A DNA stretch of 64,000 nucleotides from contig NZ_QBKT01000005.1 of NCBI RefSeq assembly GCF_003054265.1, positions 124,001 to 188,000 of the forward strand, in the 5' to 3' direction. The position numbers and the translations under genes are program-made. Below, piece by piece: positions 37,930 through 47,161 of the stretch. The first letter of the stretch is position 1, and every line of letters begins with the position of its first letter. The notes below the pieces were generated by a model that searched no databases, was not told the origin of the DNA, and worked only from the letters and a program-made list of their open reading frames with translations. Origin of the DNA: Kordia periserrulae (GTDB lineage Bacteria > Bacteroidota > Bacteroidia > Flavobacteriales > Flavobacteriaceae).

Positions 37930-38319
37930 ATGGCAAAGTCTAGCAAGAGTACAAAAAAACGTAAAGTAATAGTGGAGTCTGTAGGAGAAGCTCACGTAAC
38001 TGCATCTTTTAACAACATCATTATTTCACTTACAAACAAAAAAGGAGATGTGATTTCTTGGTCATCTGCTGGTAAAATGGGCTTTAGAGGTTCTAAAAAG
38101 AATACACCTTATGCTGCACAAACTGCGGCAGAAGATGCTTCTAAAGTAGCACATGAAGCTGGTTTACGTAAAGTAAAAGTATACGTAAAAGGTCCAGGAA
38201 ACGGTAGAGAATCTGCTATCAGAACCATTCACAACGCAGGAATTGAAGTAACAGAAATCATTGACGTTACTCCATTACCACACAATGGATGTAGACCTCC
38301 AAAAAGAAGAAGAGTATAA
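37930..38319 (+). CDS. rpsK: 30S ribosomal protein S11
   Basis: S11 (uS11) lies on the 30S platform near the E site. The 129-residue product has [40 protein letters not shown] and the C-terminal [17 protein letters not shown] signature. Gaps of 73 bp before and 82 bp after are longer than in the spc section. Confidence 0.98.
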   Translation: MAKSSKSTKKRKVIVESVGEAHVTASFNNIIISLTNKKGDVISWSSAGKMGFRGSKKNTPYAAQTAAEDASKVAHEAGLRKVKVYVKGPGNGRESAIRTIHNAGIEVTEIIDVTPLPHNGCRPPKRRRV

Positions 38320-38401
38320 TTAATTTATTTTCACTTGAGAGATTAACGATTATCGAAGGACAAGCCTTAATTCATAATCACTCTCATAATAACTATTAGA
38401 A

Positions 38402-39007
38402 ATGGCAAGATATACTGGTCCAAAGACTAAAATTGCTCGTAAATTTGGTGAAGCAATTTTCGGAGACGATAAATCTTTTGAAAAAAGAAATTATCCTCCA
38501 GGGCAACACGGAAACAACAGACGTAGAGGAAAAAAATCTGAATACGCTATCCAGTTGCAAGAAAAACAAAAAGCAAAATACACCTACGGAATTCTTGAGC
38601 GTCAGTTCAGAAACTTGTTCAAAAAAGCGAACAGTAGCAAAGGAATTACTGGTGAAGTATTATTACAATTGTGTGAATCTCGTTTAGATAACGTTGTTTA
38701 CAGAATGGGGATTTCTCCAACAAGAAGTGGTGCAAGACAATTAGTATCGCACCGTCATATTACAGTAAACGGAGAAATCGTAAACATTCCTTCATACACA
38801 CTTAAAGCAGGTGATGTAGTAGGAGTAAGAGAAAAATCAAAATCTCTTGAAGTAATTGAAAGAGCTCTAGCGAACGCTAGCCACGTATATGAGTGGATTA
38901 CATGGAACGGAGACAAGAAAGAAGGTACGTATGTATCTATTCCAGAAAGACTCCAAATTCCTGAAAATATTAAAGAGCAATTAATCGTAGAATTATATTC
39001 TAAATAA
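38402..39007 (+). CDS. rpsD: 30S ribosomal protein S4
   Basis: S4 (uS4) is a primary 30S assembly protein and the alpha-operon repressor in E. coli. The 201-residue product has the N-terminal domain without zinc cysteines ([40 protein letters not shown]) and the S4 RNA-binding domain ([39 protein letters not shown]). It precedes rpoA by 25 bp, a typical alpha-operon order. Confidence 0.98.
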   Translation: MARYTGPKTKIARKFGEAIFGDDKSFEKRNYPPGQHGNNRRRGKKSEYAIQLQEKQKAKYTYGILERQFRNLFKKANSSKGITGEVLLQLCESRLDNVVYRMGISPTRSGARQLVSHRHITVNGEIVNIPSYTLKAGDVVGVREKSKSLEVIERALANASHVYEWITWNGDKKEGTYVSIPERLQIPENIKEQLIVELYSK

Positions 39008-39032
39008 TAATAAATCAGAAAGTATTCTTAAT

Positions 39033-40025
39033 ATGGCATTATTAAACTTCCAAAAGCCCGATAAAGTTATCATGATTGACTCATCTGAGTTCGATGGCAA
39101 ATTTGAATTTCGTCCTTTAGAACCTGGTTATGGGCTAACTATCGGGAACGCATTAAGAAGAGTACTTCTATCATCATTGGAAGGTTTTGCGATTACTTCT
39201 GTACGAATAGACAAAGTAGATCACGAATTTTCAACGATTTCTGGTGTTGTAGAAGATGTAACAGAAATTATTTTGAACTTAAAGCAAGTACGCTTTAAAA
39301 GACAAATAGAAGATATTGACAACGAATCAGTATCAATTTCTGTTTCAGGTAAAGAACAACTTACTGCTGGTGATTTCCAAAAATTCATCTCTGGTTTCCA
39401 AGTGTTAAATCCAGATTTAGTTATCTGTAACATGGATGCTAGCGTGAATATCAACATGGAAATTACAATAGAAAAAGGTAGAGGTTATGTTCCTGCTGAA
39501 GAAAACAAAAAATCAAATGCTCCTCTAGGAACTATCTTTACAGATTCTATTTACACACCTGTAAAGAATGTAAAATACAGCATAGAAAACTATCGTGTTG
39601 AACAAAAAACTGACTACGAAAAGCTAGTTTTTGAAATCATTACAGATGGTTCTATTCATCCTAAAGAAGCATTGACGGAAGCTGCTAAAACGTTAATTCA
39701 CCACTTTATGTTATTCTCTGACGAGCGTATCACTTTAGAAGCGGATGAAATTGCACAAACAGAAACCTATGACGAAGAGTCATTACACATGCGCCAATTA
39801 CTAAAAACAAAATTGGTAGACATGGATCTTTCTGTAAGAGCATTAAACTGTTTAAAAGCTGCAGAAGTAGATACCTTAGGAGACTTAGTATCTTACAACA
39901 AAAATGATTTAATGAAATTTAGAAACTTTGGTAAAAAATCGTTGACGGAACTAGAAGAACTAGTAAACGTAAAAGGGTTAAGTTTCGGAATGGACTTGTC
40001 AAAATACAAATTAGATAAAGATTAA
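39033..40025 (+). CDS. rpoA: DNA-directed RNA polymerase subunit alpha
   Basis: The alpha subunit is the scaffold for RNA polymerase assembly and contacts promoter UP elements and activators. The 330-residue product has the N-terminal domain ([40 protein letters not shown]) and the C-terminal helix-hairpin-helix domain ([39 protein letters not shown]). It is embedded in the alpha section between rpsD and rplQ. Confidence 0.98.
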   Translation: MALLNFQKPDKVIMIDSSEFDGKFEFRPLEPGYGLTIGNALRRVLLSSLEGFAITSVRIDKVDHEFSTISGVVEDVTEIILNLKQVRFKRQIEDIDNESVSISVSGKEQLTAGDFQKFISGFQVLNPDLVICNMDASVNINMEITIEKGRGYVPAEENKKSNAPLGTIFTDSIYTPVKNVKYSIENYRVEQKTDYEKLVFEIITDGSIHPKEALTEAAKTLIHHFMLFSDERITLEADEIAQTETYDEESLHMRQLLKTKLVDMDLSVRALNCLKAAEVDTLGDLVSYNKNDLMKFRNFGKKSLTELEELVNVKGLSFGMDLSKYKLDKD

Positions 40026-40085
40026 TTCCTTTATAATTTGCTCCTCAAACGAGTTGTAGCAAGATAAAGGTTAAAAACAAATGTC

Positions 40086-40568
40086 ATGAGACACGGAAAA
40101 AAAGTAAACCACTTAGGTAGAAAAACGGCTCACAGAAAGTCAATGTTAGCAAACATGGCTTGTTCTTTAATTGAGCACAAGCGTATCAATACAACAGTTG
40201 CAAAAGCAAAAGCATTAAAGCAATTTGTTGAGCCATTGGTAACAAAGTGTAAAGAAGACACAACACACAATCGTCGTTTAGTGTTCAGTAAACTTAGAAA
40301 CAAGCACGCTGTTACTGAATTGTTCAGAGATGTTGCTGTAAAAGTAGCTGACAGACCAGGTGGATACACTAGAATTATCAAATTAGGAAATCGTTTAGGA
40401 GATAATGCACAAATGGCATTAATCGAATTAGTGGACTACAACGAAACGTACAACACTGAGAAGAAATCGAAATCAACAAGACGAAGCAGAAGAAGTAGAG
40501 GTGGAAACAAAGCCAATACTCCTGCGCCAGCTCCAGTTGAAACACAAGCTTCTAACGAAGAAGAATAA
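40086..40568 (+). CDS. rplQ: 50S ribosomal protein L17 with C-terminal extension
   Basis: L17 (bL17) is in the 50S body near the tunnel exit. Residues 1-115 are canonical ([40 protein letters not shown]). A tail of about 40 residues, first basic ([15 protein letters not shown]) then Pro/Ala/Glu-rich, extends the 160-residue protein beyond the usual 115-130; such tails are common in Bacteroidota. It closes the supercluster, with a strong terminator 22 bp downstream. Confidence 0.97.
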   Translation: MRHGKKVNHLGRKTAHRKSMLANMACSLIEHKRINTTVAKAKALKQFVEPLVTKCKEDTTHNRRLVFSKLRNKHAVTELFRDVAVKVADRPGGYTRIIKLGNRLGDNAQMALIELVDYNETYNTEKKSKSTRRSRRSRGGNKANTPAPAPVETQASNEEE

Positions 40569-40590
40569 TGAAATTCAATTCATTACATAT

Positions 40591-40626
40591 AAAAGGATAA
40601 ACTTAAAAAAGTTTATCCTTTTTTTT
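40591..40626 (+). terminator. Rho-independent terminator of the ribosomal supercluster
   Basis: AAAAGGATAAACTT pairs with AAGTTTATCCTTTT around a short A-rich loop, followed by a T run. It lies 22 bp after the rplQ stop. Confidence 0.9.
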
Positions 40627-40803
40627 ATGCTAGTGAAGTTCAGCTTAAAGGAGCCTGATAAGGCGAACTTTAAGCTGAAAACAGAACTAGTTCACCTGAA
40701 AAAGGGAACCTTAAAAGAAATAAAAAAGTTTTTAGATTTGTTACATAATCTAAAAAAGAATTACCAATTCAATGATTCAATTTGTAAAATCATTAGTTCC
40801 TAA
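40627..40803 (+). CDS. Possible small basic protein overlapping the FkbM gene
   Basis: This 58-codon frame (MLVKFSLKEPDKANFKLKTE ... ICKIISS) begins inside the T tract of the terminator and overlaps the next gene by 32 bp in another frame. It is lysine-rich with no recognisable domain. The direct overlap with a terminator makes expression doubtful, and codon bias cannot decide the matter by eye. It is listed because the gap would otherwise be empty. Confidence 0.25.
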   Translation: MLVKFSLKEPDKANFKLKTELVHLKKGTLKEIKKFLDLLHNLKKNYQFNDSICKIISS

Positions 40804-41587
40804 AAAACTAAAGAAATACCTCAAAAAGAATGTGCTTAAAAAAGGTGTTGTCAATGCGCCAAAACATGTTTCTTCTTTAGTAGAGGACGAATTTACATTA
40901 AACGCTACAATTGCTTATAACAAATACGGTGGTTACTGTACGCCATTTGCTGCGCAAAAAGAATCGGTGGTGCAAGCAATTCTAAAAGGTGAAGTCTACG
41001 AGCCAGAAACCATTCAATACATTATTGACAATTGTCAAAATGGCGATGTAGTACAAGCAGGTGCGTTTTTTGGCGACTTCTTACCGGGAATTGCTAAAAA
41101 CATTTCAAAAAATGCCAAAGTCTGGAGTTTTGAGCCAAGCTCAGAATTTTTTCGATGTGCCGATATCACAATTCGCATCAACAATCTTACAAACGTTGAA
41201 CTGCTTCAAGTAGGCTTAGGTGCTGAGAAATCTGAACAAAAACTACAAGTTGCAACAGCAGATGGAAGACAATTAGGTGGCGCGAGTAGAATAATTGACG
41301 GAGAAAATGGTAAATTTGTACCCATTGTTATTGAAACGTTAGATAGTATCATCCCGAAAGACAGAAATATCTCAATCATTCAATTCGATTTGGAAGGTTT
41401 TGAAATTCCTGCACTCAAAGGCGCTATCGAAACCATCAAACGATGCAAACCCATACTAATATTGGAAATATTATCACATAACGATATCGTGTCAAACGAT
41501 TGGTTCAAAGAAAATATTCTTTCATTAGGCTATCAAATCACAGGGAAAGTACACAACAATACTATAATTACAATACAACACAACTAA
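40772..41587 (+). CDS. FkbM family SAM-dependent methyltransferase
   Basis: This 271-residue class I methyltransferase is of the FkbM type, which O-methylates sugars, polyketides or other secondary products. The SAM-binding loop is QAGAFFGDFLPGIAKNI, followed by VWSFEPSSEFF (acidic residue after strand 2). The family C-terminal motif is IIQFDLEGFEIPALKGAIE, with KPILILEILSHN. It follows the ribosomal terminator and ends 14 bp before carA, so it may be co-transcribed with it. No glycan-biosynthesis genes are nearby, so its substrate is unknown. Confidence 0.85.
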   Translation: MIQFVKSLVPKKLKKYLKKNVLKKGVVNAPKHVSSLVEDEFTLNATIAYNKYGGYCTPFAAQKESVVQAILKGEVYEPETIQYIIDNCQNGDVVQAGAFFGDFLPGIAKNISKNAKVWSFEPSSEFFRCADITIRINNLTNVELLQVGLGAEKSEQKLQVATADGRQLGGASRIIDGENGKFVPIVIETLDSIIPKDRNISIIQFDLEGFEIPALKGAIETIKRCKPILILEILSHNDIVSNDWFKENILSLGYQITGKVHNNTIITIQHN

Positions 41588-41601
41588 ATTATCAAAGCGA
41601 T

Positions 41602-42714
41602 ATGAAATACCAAAATCGACAAAAAGCACTATTACTTTTGGAAGATGGAACTATCTTTTACGGAAAAGCGATTGGACAACCAGGAACGGCTTTCGGAGAA
41701 GTGTGTTTCAACACAGGAATGACTGGATATCAAGAAATTTTTACCGATCCTTCGTACTACGGACAATTAATGGTAACAGCCAATGTTCACATTGGAAACT
41801 ATGGAACGGCAGAAGACGAAATGGAATCGGATAGTGTGAAAATTGCAGGGTTGATATGTAAAAACTTTAGCTATGAGTTTTCTCGTGATGCTGCCGATAG
41901 TTCACTGAAAGATTTCTTAAACAAATACAACCTGTTCGCTATTTCTGATGTAGACACACGAGCTTTGGTAAGTTACATTCGCGACAACGGAGCCATGAAC
42001 GCGGTAATCTCTACAGATGTGGACGATATTGAAGGACTAAAAGCAAAATTAGCGGAAGTACCAAGCATGGCAGGATTGGAATTGGCGTCAAAAGTATCTA
42101 CAAAAGAACCATACATTTTTGGAGATGAAAATGCAGCTATCAAAATTGCTGCTTTAGACATTGGTTGTAAAAAGAACATTTTAAGAAACTTGGCAAAACG
42201 CGGAGCGTGCATCAAAGTGTTTCCATACAACACAAGCTTTGAAGAAATGAACGCATGGAATCCTGATGGGTATTTCCTATCCAACGGACCTGGCGATCCA
42301 GAACCTTTGGAAGATGCTATCAACTTGGCAAAAGAAGTCATCAAACGCGATTTACCATTGTTTGGAATCTGTTTGGGACATCAAGTAATTGCGTTGGCAA
42401 ACGGGATTTCAACGTATAAAATGCACAACGGACACCGTGGCATCAATCATCCTGTGAAAAATGTGTTGACAGGAAAAGGGGAAATCACCTCTCAAAATCA
42501 CGGTTTTGCGATTAACAGAGAAGAAACAGAAGCAAATCCAGTAGTAGAAATCACGCATGTGCATTTGAATGACAATACCGTTGCGGGAATTCGCATCAAA
42601 GACAAAAACTGTTTCTCTGTACAATACCATCCAGAAGCAAGTCCAGGACCACACGACGGCGAATATCTATTCGATCAATTCATTGAAAACATTCAAAAAG
42701 TAAAAACGGTCTAA
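41602..42714 (+). CDS. carA: Carbamoyl-phosphate synthase small (glutaminase) subunit
   Basis: CarA hydrolyses glutamine and passes ammonia to CarB for carbamoyl phosphate, used for pyrimidines and arginine. The start at 41602 (MKYQNRQKALLLLEDGTIFY) is preferred; an in-frame ATG at 41500 lies inside the FkbM gene. The 370-residue product has the N-terminal domain (GYQEIFTDPSYYGQLMV) and a class I glutaminase domain with nucleophile Cys in LFGICLGHQV and the His/Glu pair in QYHPEASPGP. carB is not adjacent in this window, a separation often seen in flavobacteria. Confidence 0.96.
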   Translation: MKYQNRQKALLLLEDGTIFYGKAIGQPGTAFGEVCFNTGMTGYQEIFTDPSYYGQLMVTANVHIGNYGTAEDEMESDSVKIAGLICKNFSYEFSRDAADSSLKDFLNKYNLFAISDVDTRALVSYIRDNGAMNAVISTDVDDIEGLKAKLAEVPSMAGLELASKVSTKEPYIFGDENAAIKIAALDIGCKKNILRNLAKRGACIKVFPYNTSFEEMNAWNPDGYFLSNGPGDPEPLEDAINLAKEVIKRDLPLFGICLGHQVIALANGISTYKMHNGHRGINHPVKNVLTGKGEITSQNHGFAINREETEANPVVEITHVHLNDNTVAGIRIKDKNCFSVQYHPEASPGPHDGEYLFDQFIENIQKVKTV

Positions 42715-42730
42715 TCGCAATCTGAAAAAC

Positions 42731-43345
42731 ATGCAAAAAACAATTACGCTTATTGCCGCCGTACTATTGTTAGTCGCTTGCAAAAACGATAAGAAAACTG
42801 AAAAAAGCACTTCTCAAAAAGACACTTCAACGAAAGTTGAAACAAAAAAAGAAGTAGCCTTATCAACACAGCAAGAGCAATTCTTAGCAACAACCATCGC
42901 TTATTTTAAACAATGCAAAGCTGAGTCGACAAACAGAAACGATTGTAGAAACAGCATCAGCAAAATGATTACCGAATTCTATAATATTGGTGATTTCCGG
43001 GCAAAAGATGGCGGTTTTGTTATCTACGATAGCATTCAACCTATTGTGAAAAAATCAAACGATTGGGTGAAATTAGGAGCGGCAAGCAATCAAGAAGTAT
43101 TAGAAAAAGCACAACAAGCAGCAAACGAAGGAAAAGCGACGCTAGCTATTGATGTTTCGGAAACGTACGGACAAGTCGCAATGATTATTCCAGGGAAACT
43201 GACCAAATCAGCTTCGTGGGAATTACAAGTGCCGAATGCGGCTGCGTTGGTCAATTACGATGCAAAAAAATCCTTTATGGAAAAATCACTTTCGTATGCG
43301 TTTAAATCGGCAGAGAATATTGTAATATATAGTAAAAGTCAATAA
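42731..43345 (+). CDS. Lipoprotein of unknown function
   Basis: This 204-residue lipoprotein has signal MQKTITLIAAVLLLVAC (cysteine at 17), a Lys/Thr/Ser-rich linker (KNDKKTEKSTSQKDTS) and a compact C-terminal domain from about residue 45. The domain has two cysteines (FKQCKAESTNRNDCRNSISK) that could form a disulfide. It starts 16 bp after carA and lies before eno. I do not recognise the family; the conserved position next to eno may reflect only neighbourhood, not function. Confidence 0.65.
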   Translation: MQKTITLIAAVLLLVACKNDKKTEKSTSQKDTSTKVETKKEVALSTQQEQFLATTIAYFKQCKAESTNRNDCRNSISKMITEFYNIGDFRAKDGGFVIYDSIQPIVKKSNDWVKLGAASNQEVLEKAQQAANEGKATLAIDVSETYGQVAMIIPGKLTKSASWELQVPNAAALVNYDAKKSFMEKSLSYAFKSAENIVIYSKSQ

Positions 43346-43490
43346 TTTATAAAGAAAGCATTGCATTATTTTTAACGGGAAAACGTTTTCGCATTTTATA
43401 AAAACCGACAAAAAACAAACATTGTTCATATATCCGTAAAAGTAACGGTAAAGCCTGTAAAACTTGAAAAGGTTTCGTAAATTAGCTTAG

Positions 43491-44807
<1,317 letters not shown>

Positions 44808-44834
44808 TCACTAAAAGACATATTACAACACATA

Positions 44835-44876
44835 AAAAATCGGTTGGATGTTTAGCATTCAACCGATTTCTTTTTT
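44835..44876. terminator. Bidirectional terminator between eno and the RiPP precursor gene
   Basis: AAATCGGTTG pairs with CAACCGATTT, extended by four more pairs, around a 7-base loop. It has T runs on both strands, so it can serve both eno (plus) and the convergent gene at 44875 (minus). Confidence 0.85.
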
Positions 44877-45141
44877 ACGCGCAAGTTACACACGTTAATT
44901 CCTCACAAGCAGTTGCTCTACAGGTTAAAATACCTTCAGTCAACGGCGGTATAGTTGGGTCGGGACAACCGCAAGTTACATGTGGGCAATACGAAAATAC
45001 ACGTGTATAATTTATCGTATAATCGATAATAGTATCAATGACGGTTCCTACATCGATAGAGTCATTGCCTCCGCGCATTTTGTTTAGATTGCTCACAGGC
45101 TGTTTACGGAGCGTTAAGCTCTTCAAATTCTTTTTTTTCAT
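44875..45141 (-). CDS. Orphan GG-leader RiPP precursor with cysteine-rich core (class I lanthipeptide-like)
   Basis: This 88-residue peptide starts MKKKNLKSLTLRKQPVSNLN and has a double-glycine cleavage site (KMRGG) at about residues 24-25, the leader style of Bacteroidota natural-product precursors. The core of about 63 residues holds seven cysteines (SYCPHVTCGC, LTCRATACEELTCVTC) and many Thr/Ser, which could form thioether rings or disulfides. The ATG at 45141 was chosen; in-frame codons upstream to 45270 give unrelated sequence. No dehydratase, cyclase, radical SAM enzyme or PCAT transporter lies within the window, so modifying enzymes must act from elsewhere. It could instead be an unmodified bacteriocin-like peptide. 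Confidence 0.75.
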   Translation of the reverse strand: MKKKNLKSLTLRKQPVSNLNKMRGGNDSIDVGTVIDTIIDYTINYTRVFSYCPHVTCGCPDPTIPPLTEGILTCRATACEELTCVTCA

Positions 45142-45253
45142 AATATTAAAAAGTGTTGGTTTACAGAAAGTTATAAAAAAATAAAATCTCTCCAGTACGG
45201 TTTTCCCGTAATTAAGTAGTTGCAAATCAGTTTCATAAGTTAATATTGTATTC

Positions 45254-45283
45254 AAAGATTTTACCAGCATACGAAAAACAAAT
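45254..45283 (-). promoter_or_regulatory. Possible promoter of the RiPP precursor gene
   Basis: On the minus strand TTTG (45283-45280) and AATCTTTG (45261-45254) are spaced 18 bp. The -7 box differs from TAnnTTTG at one base. A leader of about 105 bases would precede the start at 45141. Confidence 0.4.
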
Positions 45284-45339
45284 TGACAAATCCATGAATT
45301 AACAAATCAACAAATCAAAAAAAATAATATCTTTAAACC

Positions 45340-46386
45340 ATGACCGACAATAAGAAACCAAACGGCTGTCTTGTAAGCTTTCAGCGACTCTTTTCAGGAG
45401 CGATGGCAGTTTTAGCTACTATTTTTATTGTTAGTACATTGTTTTTTTTAACGTATCGAGTTAAAATAAAAGGTACTGCGTTGCTCATCTTTACAGCGTG
45501 TGCTTTTTTTGTAATTCGATTTCTCTGGAAAAAAATAAAACGCAAACCCTCTTCCAACAAAGAAGTTTTTCAAGGCATTGTTTCCGATTTTTTCCGAACG
45601 GTTTTTGCGATGATATTTTTCGCTGTTGTGCTAAATATTTTATATGATAAATCAGGGTATAAACTCACATCAGAGACAAAAGACACTGAAAAAACCACAA
45701 GGGAAATTGTTACAACTACCGAAAACGGTAAGCAAGTTCGCTATATCGTCAACAAACAAAATTGGCGAGATTTTAACGGCAATCGACATCAAATGGACTT
45801 TAAAATTGCCGAAAATAGTGTGGTAAAGTCTAAAAAAAATCGCAACAGTTTTCGATATACGAGAAGCTTTACTTGGGGAAATTTTTACAAGCACATGGCA
45901 GACCACGATCGCCCGTTGCTCGAACATTTGTATGTGGAATTCAGTAAAATTCAACAGCAAAAAAAGTTAAATCGCAAGCAATTTGCCGAATTAATCATTA
46001 CCAGTATTCAAGACATTCAATACAATTACATAAAATCGACTCCATGTGATGGCACCGAAGAGTATCCATGTGTGGGAAATGTGCGACTCGGAATTTTTGC
46101 ACCTGCAGAATTTAGCGCTAATTTGCAAGGCGATTGCGATTCGCGTACCGTGTTGCTCTTTGTGCTTTTGGCAAAATTTGATTATGATGTTGCCATCTTA
46201 AACAGCAATGAATATGGACATTCCGTACTTGGAATCAACATACCATCTCGCGGAAAATATAAAATGTACAACAGAAAAAAATATTATTTTGTAGAAACGA
46301 CTGCCGAAAATTGCGTAATTGGATATTTACCTGCAAAAGTGTCAAATATCAACTTTTGGAATTTTGTACTAGTCAATAAAAAGTAA
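45340..46386 (+). CDS. Membrane protein with transglutaminase-like cysteine-protease fold
   Basis: The 348-residue protein has three hydrophobic helices in residues 15-110 (LFSGAMAVLATIFIVSTLFF; TALLIFTACAFFVIRFLW; RTVFAMIFFAVVLNILY), then a soluble domain. The soluble part carries a plausible transglutaminase-like triad: Cys in LQGDCDSRTVLLFVLL, His in NEYGHSVLGI and Glu in KYYFVETTA. A Cys pair (TPCDGTEEYPCVG) may form a disulfide. The orientation suggests the enzyme faces the periplasm. The downstream DUF350 gene is 5 bp away and likely functions with it. No substrate can be named, and the family call is from motif order only. Confidence 0.6.
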   Translation: MTDNKKPNGCLVSFQRLFSGAMAVLATIFIVSTLFFLTYRVKIKGTALLIFTACAFFVIRFLWKKIKRKPSSNKEVFQGIVSDFFRTVFAMIFFAVVLNILYDKSGYKLTSETKDTEKTTREIVTTTENGKQVRYIVNKQNWRDFNGNRHQMDFKIAENSVVKSKKNRNSFRYTRSFTWGNFYKHMADHDRPLLEHLYVEFSKIQQQKKLNRKQFAELIITSIQDIQYNYIKSTPCDGTEEYPCVGNVRLGIFAPAEFSANLQGDCDSRTVLLFVLLAKFDYDVAILNSNEYGHSVLGINIPSRGKYKMYNRKKYYFVETTAENCVIGYLPAKVSNINFWNFVLVNKK

Positions 46387-46391
46387 ATCGT

Positions 46392-46913
46392 ATGAACACA
46401 GATGTATTCTATTTAGCACTCAGTCAACTTATATTGTCAATCGTATTGTCAATCGTTATCTTCTTTATTTCGTATAAAATTTTAATTCGTATCTTCAGGC
46501 TGAAAGAAGCGGACATCAACGATTCCAATTTGGCGTTTAGTATTCTCTTTTCAGGAATTATTTTCAGTACAGGTTATTTGCTAAGCGGAATCATTCCTTC
46601 CATCATTGGCGCCATTGAAATGCTACAAGCACATGCTAAAGAAAATCTGTTTGTAGAAATCTTAAAATACTCTTCCTTGTCACTATTTGTAGGATTCTTA
46701 TTGGCAGGTATAATTCACTTTAGCGGATTTATGCTGACAAAATCGTTGACCAAACACGTTAATGAAGTTGGAGAATTGCGAAAAAACAATCTCGCCGTTG
46801 CTATTTTGCTGGCTACCATTTTAATTTCCATCACCATCATAGCGAGAGATAGTTTGGTGTTTTTAATCGAACTTTTCTTGCCGCAACCTACTGTAATAGA
46901 ATACACTTCTTAA
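46392..46913 (+). CDS. DUF350 family membrane protein
   Basis: This 173-residue protein has four or five hydrophobic helices (LALSQLILSIVLSIVIFFIS; LAFSILFSGIIFSTGYLLSG; FVGFLLAGIIHFSGFMLT; NLAVAILLATILISITII). The pairing of NDSNLAFSILFSGI and KNNLAVAILLATIL indicates an internal duplication, typical of DUF350. The family has no settled function and is often found beside membrane-bound or surface enzymes. It follows the transglutaminase-like gene by 5 bp, so the pair form an operon (seen), perhaps a membrane complex (inference). Confidence 0.7.
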   Translation: MNTDVFYLALSQLILSIVLSIVIFFISYKILIRIFRLKEADINDSNLAFSILFSGIIFSTGYLLSGIIPSIIGAIEMLQAHAKENLFVEILKYSSLSLFVGFLLAGIIHFSGFMLTKSLTKHVNEVGELRKNNLAVAILLATILISITIIARDSLVFLIELFLPQPTVIEYTS

Positions 46914-47161
46914 AACATACATGTCACAGATTTTGATTATAAAGTCATTCTTTGTCAATCAAGAAATATTAACAAAAAATGACTTCAAAAAAAGGAAACT
47001 TTAAGTATATTCGTGTCGGCAAATACCACTTTTTTTAGCAAATTTGCTCCCCAACCCCATTCATGCAAGACAAGATTATGAAGATGATGTAACAACTACA
47101 TCCTGAGATTCGTTGCCTACACTTTAAATTTATACTAAACAAACTAATCAAATCAAATTGC

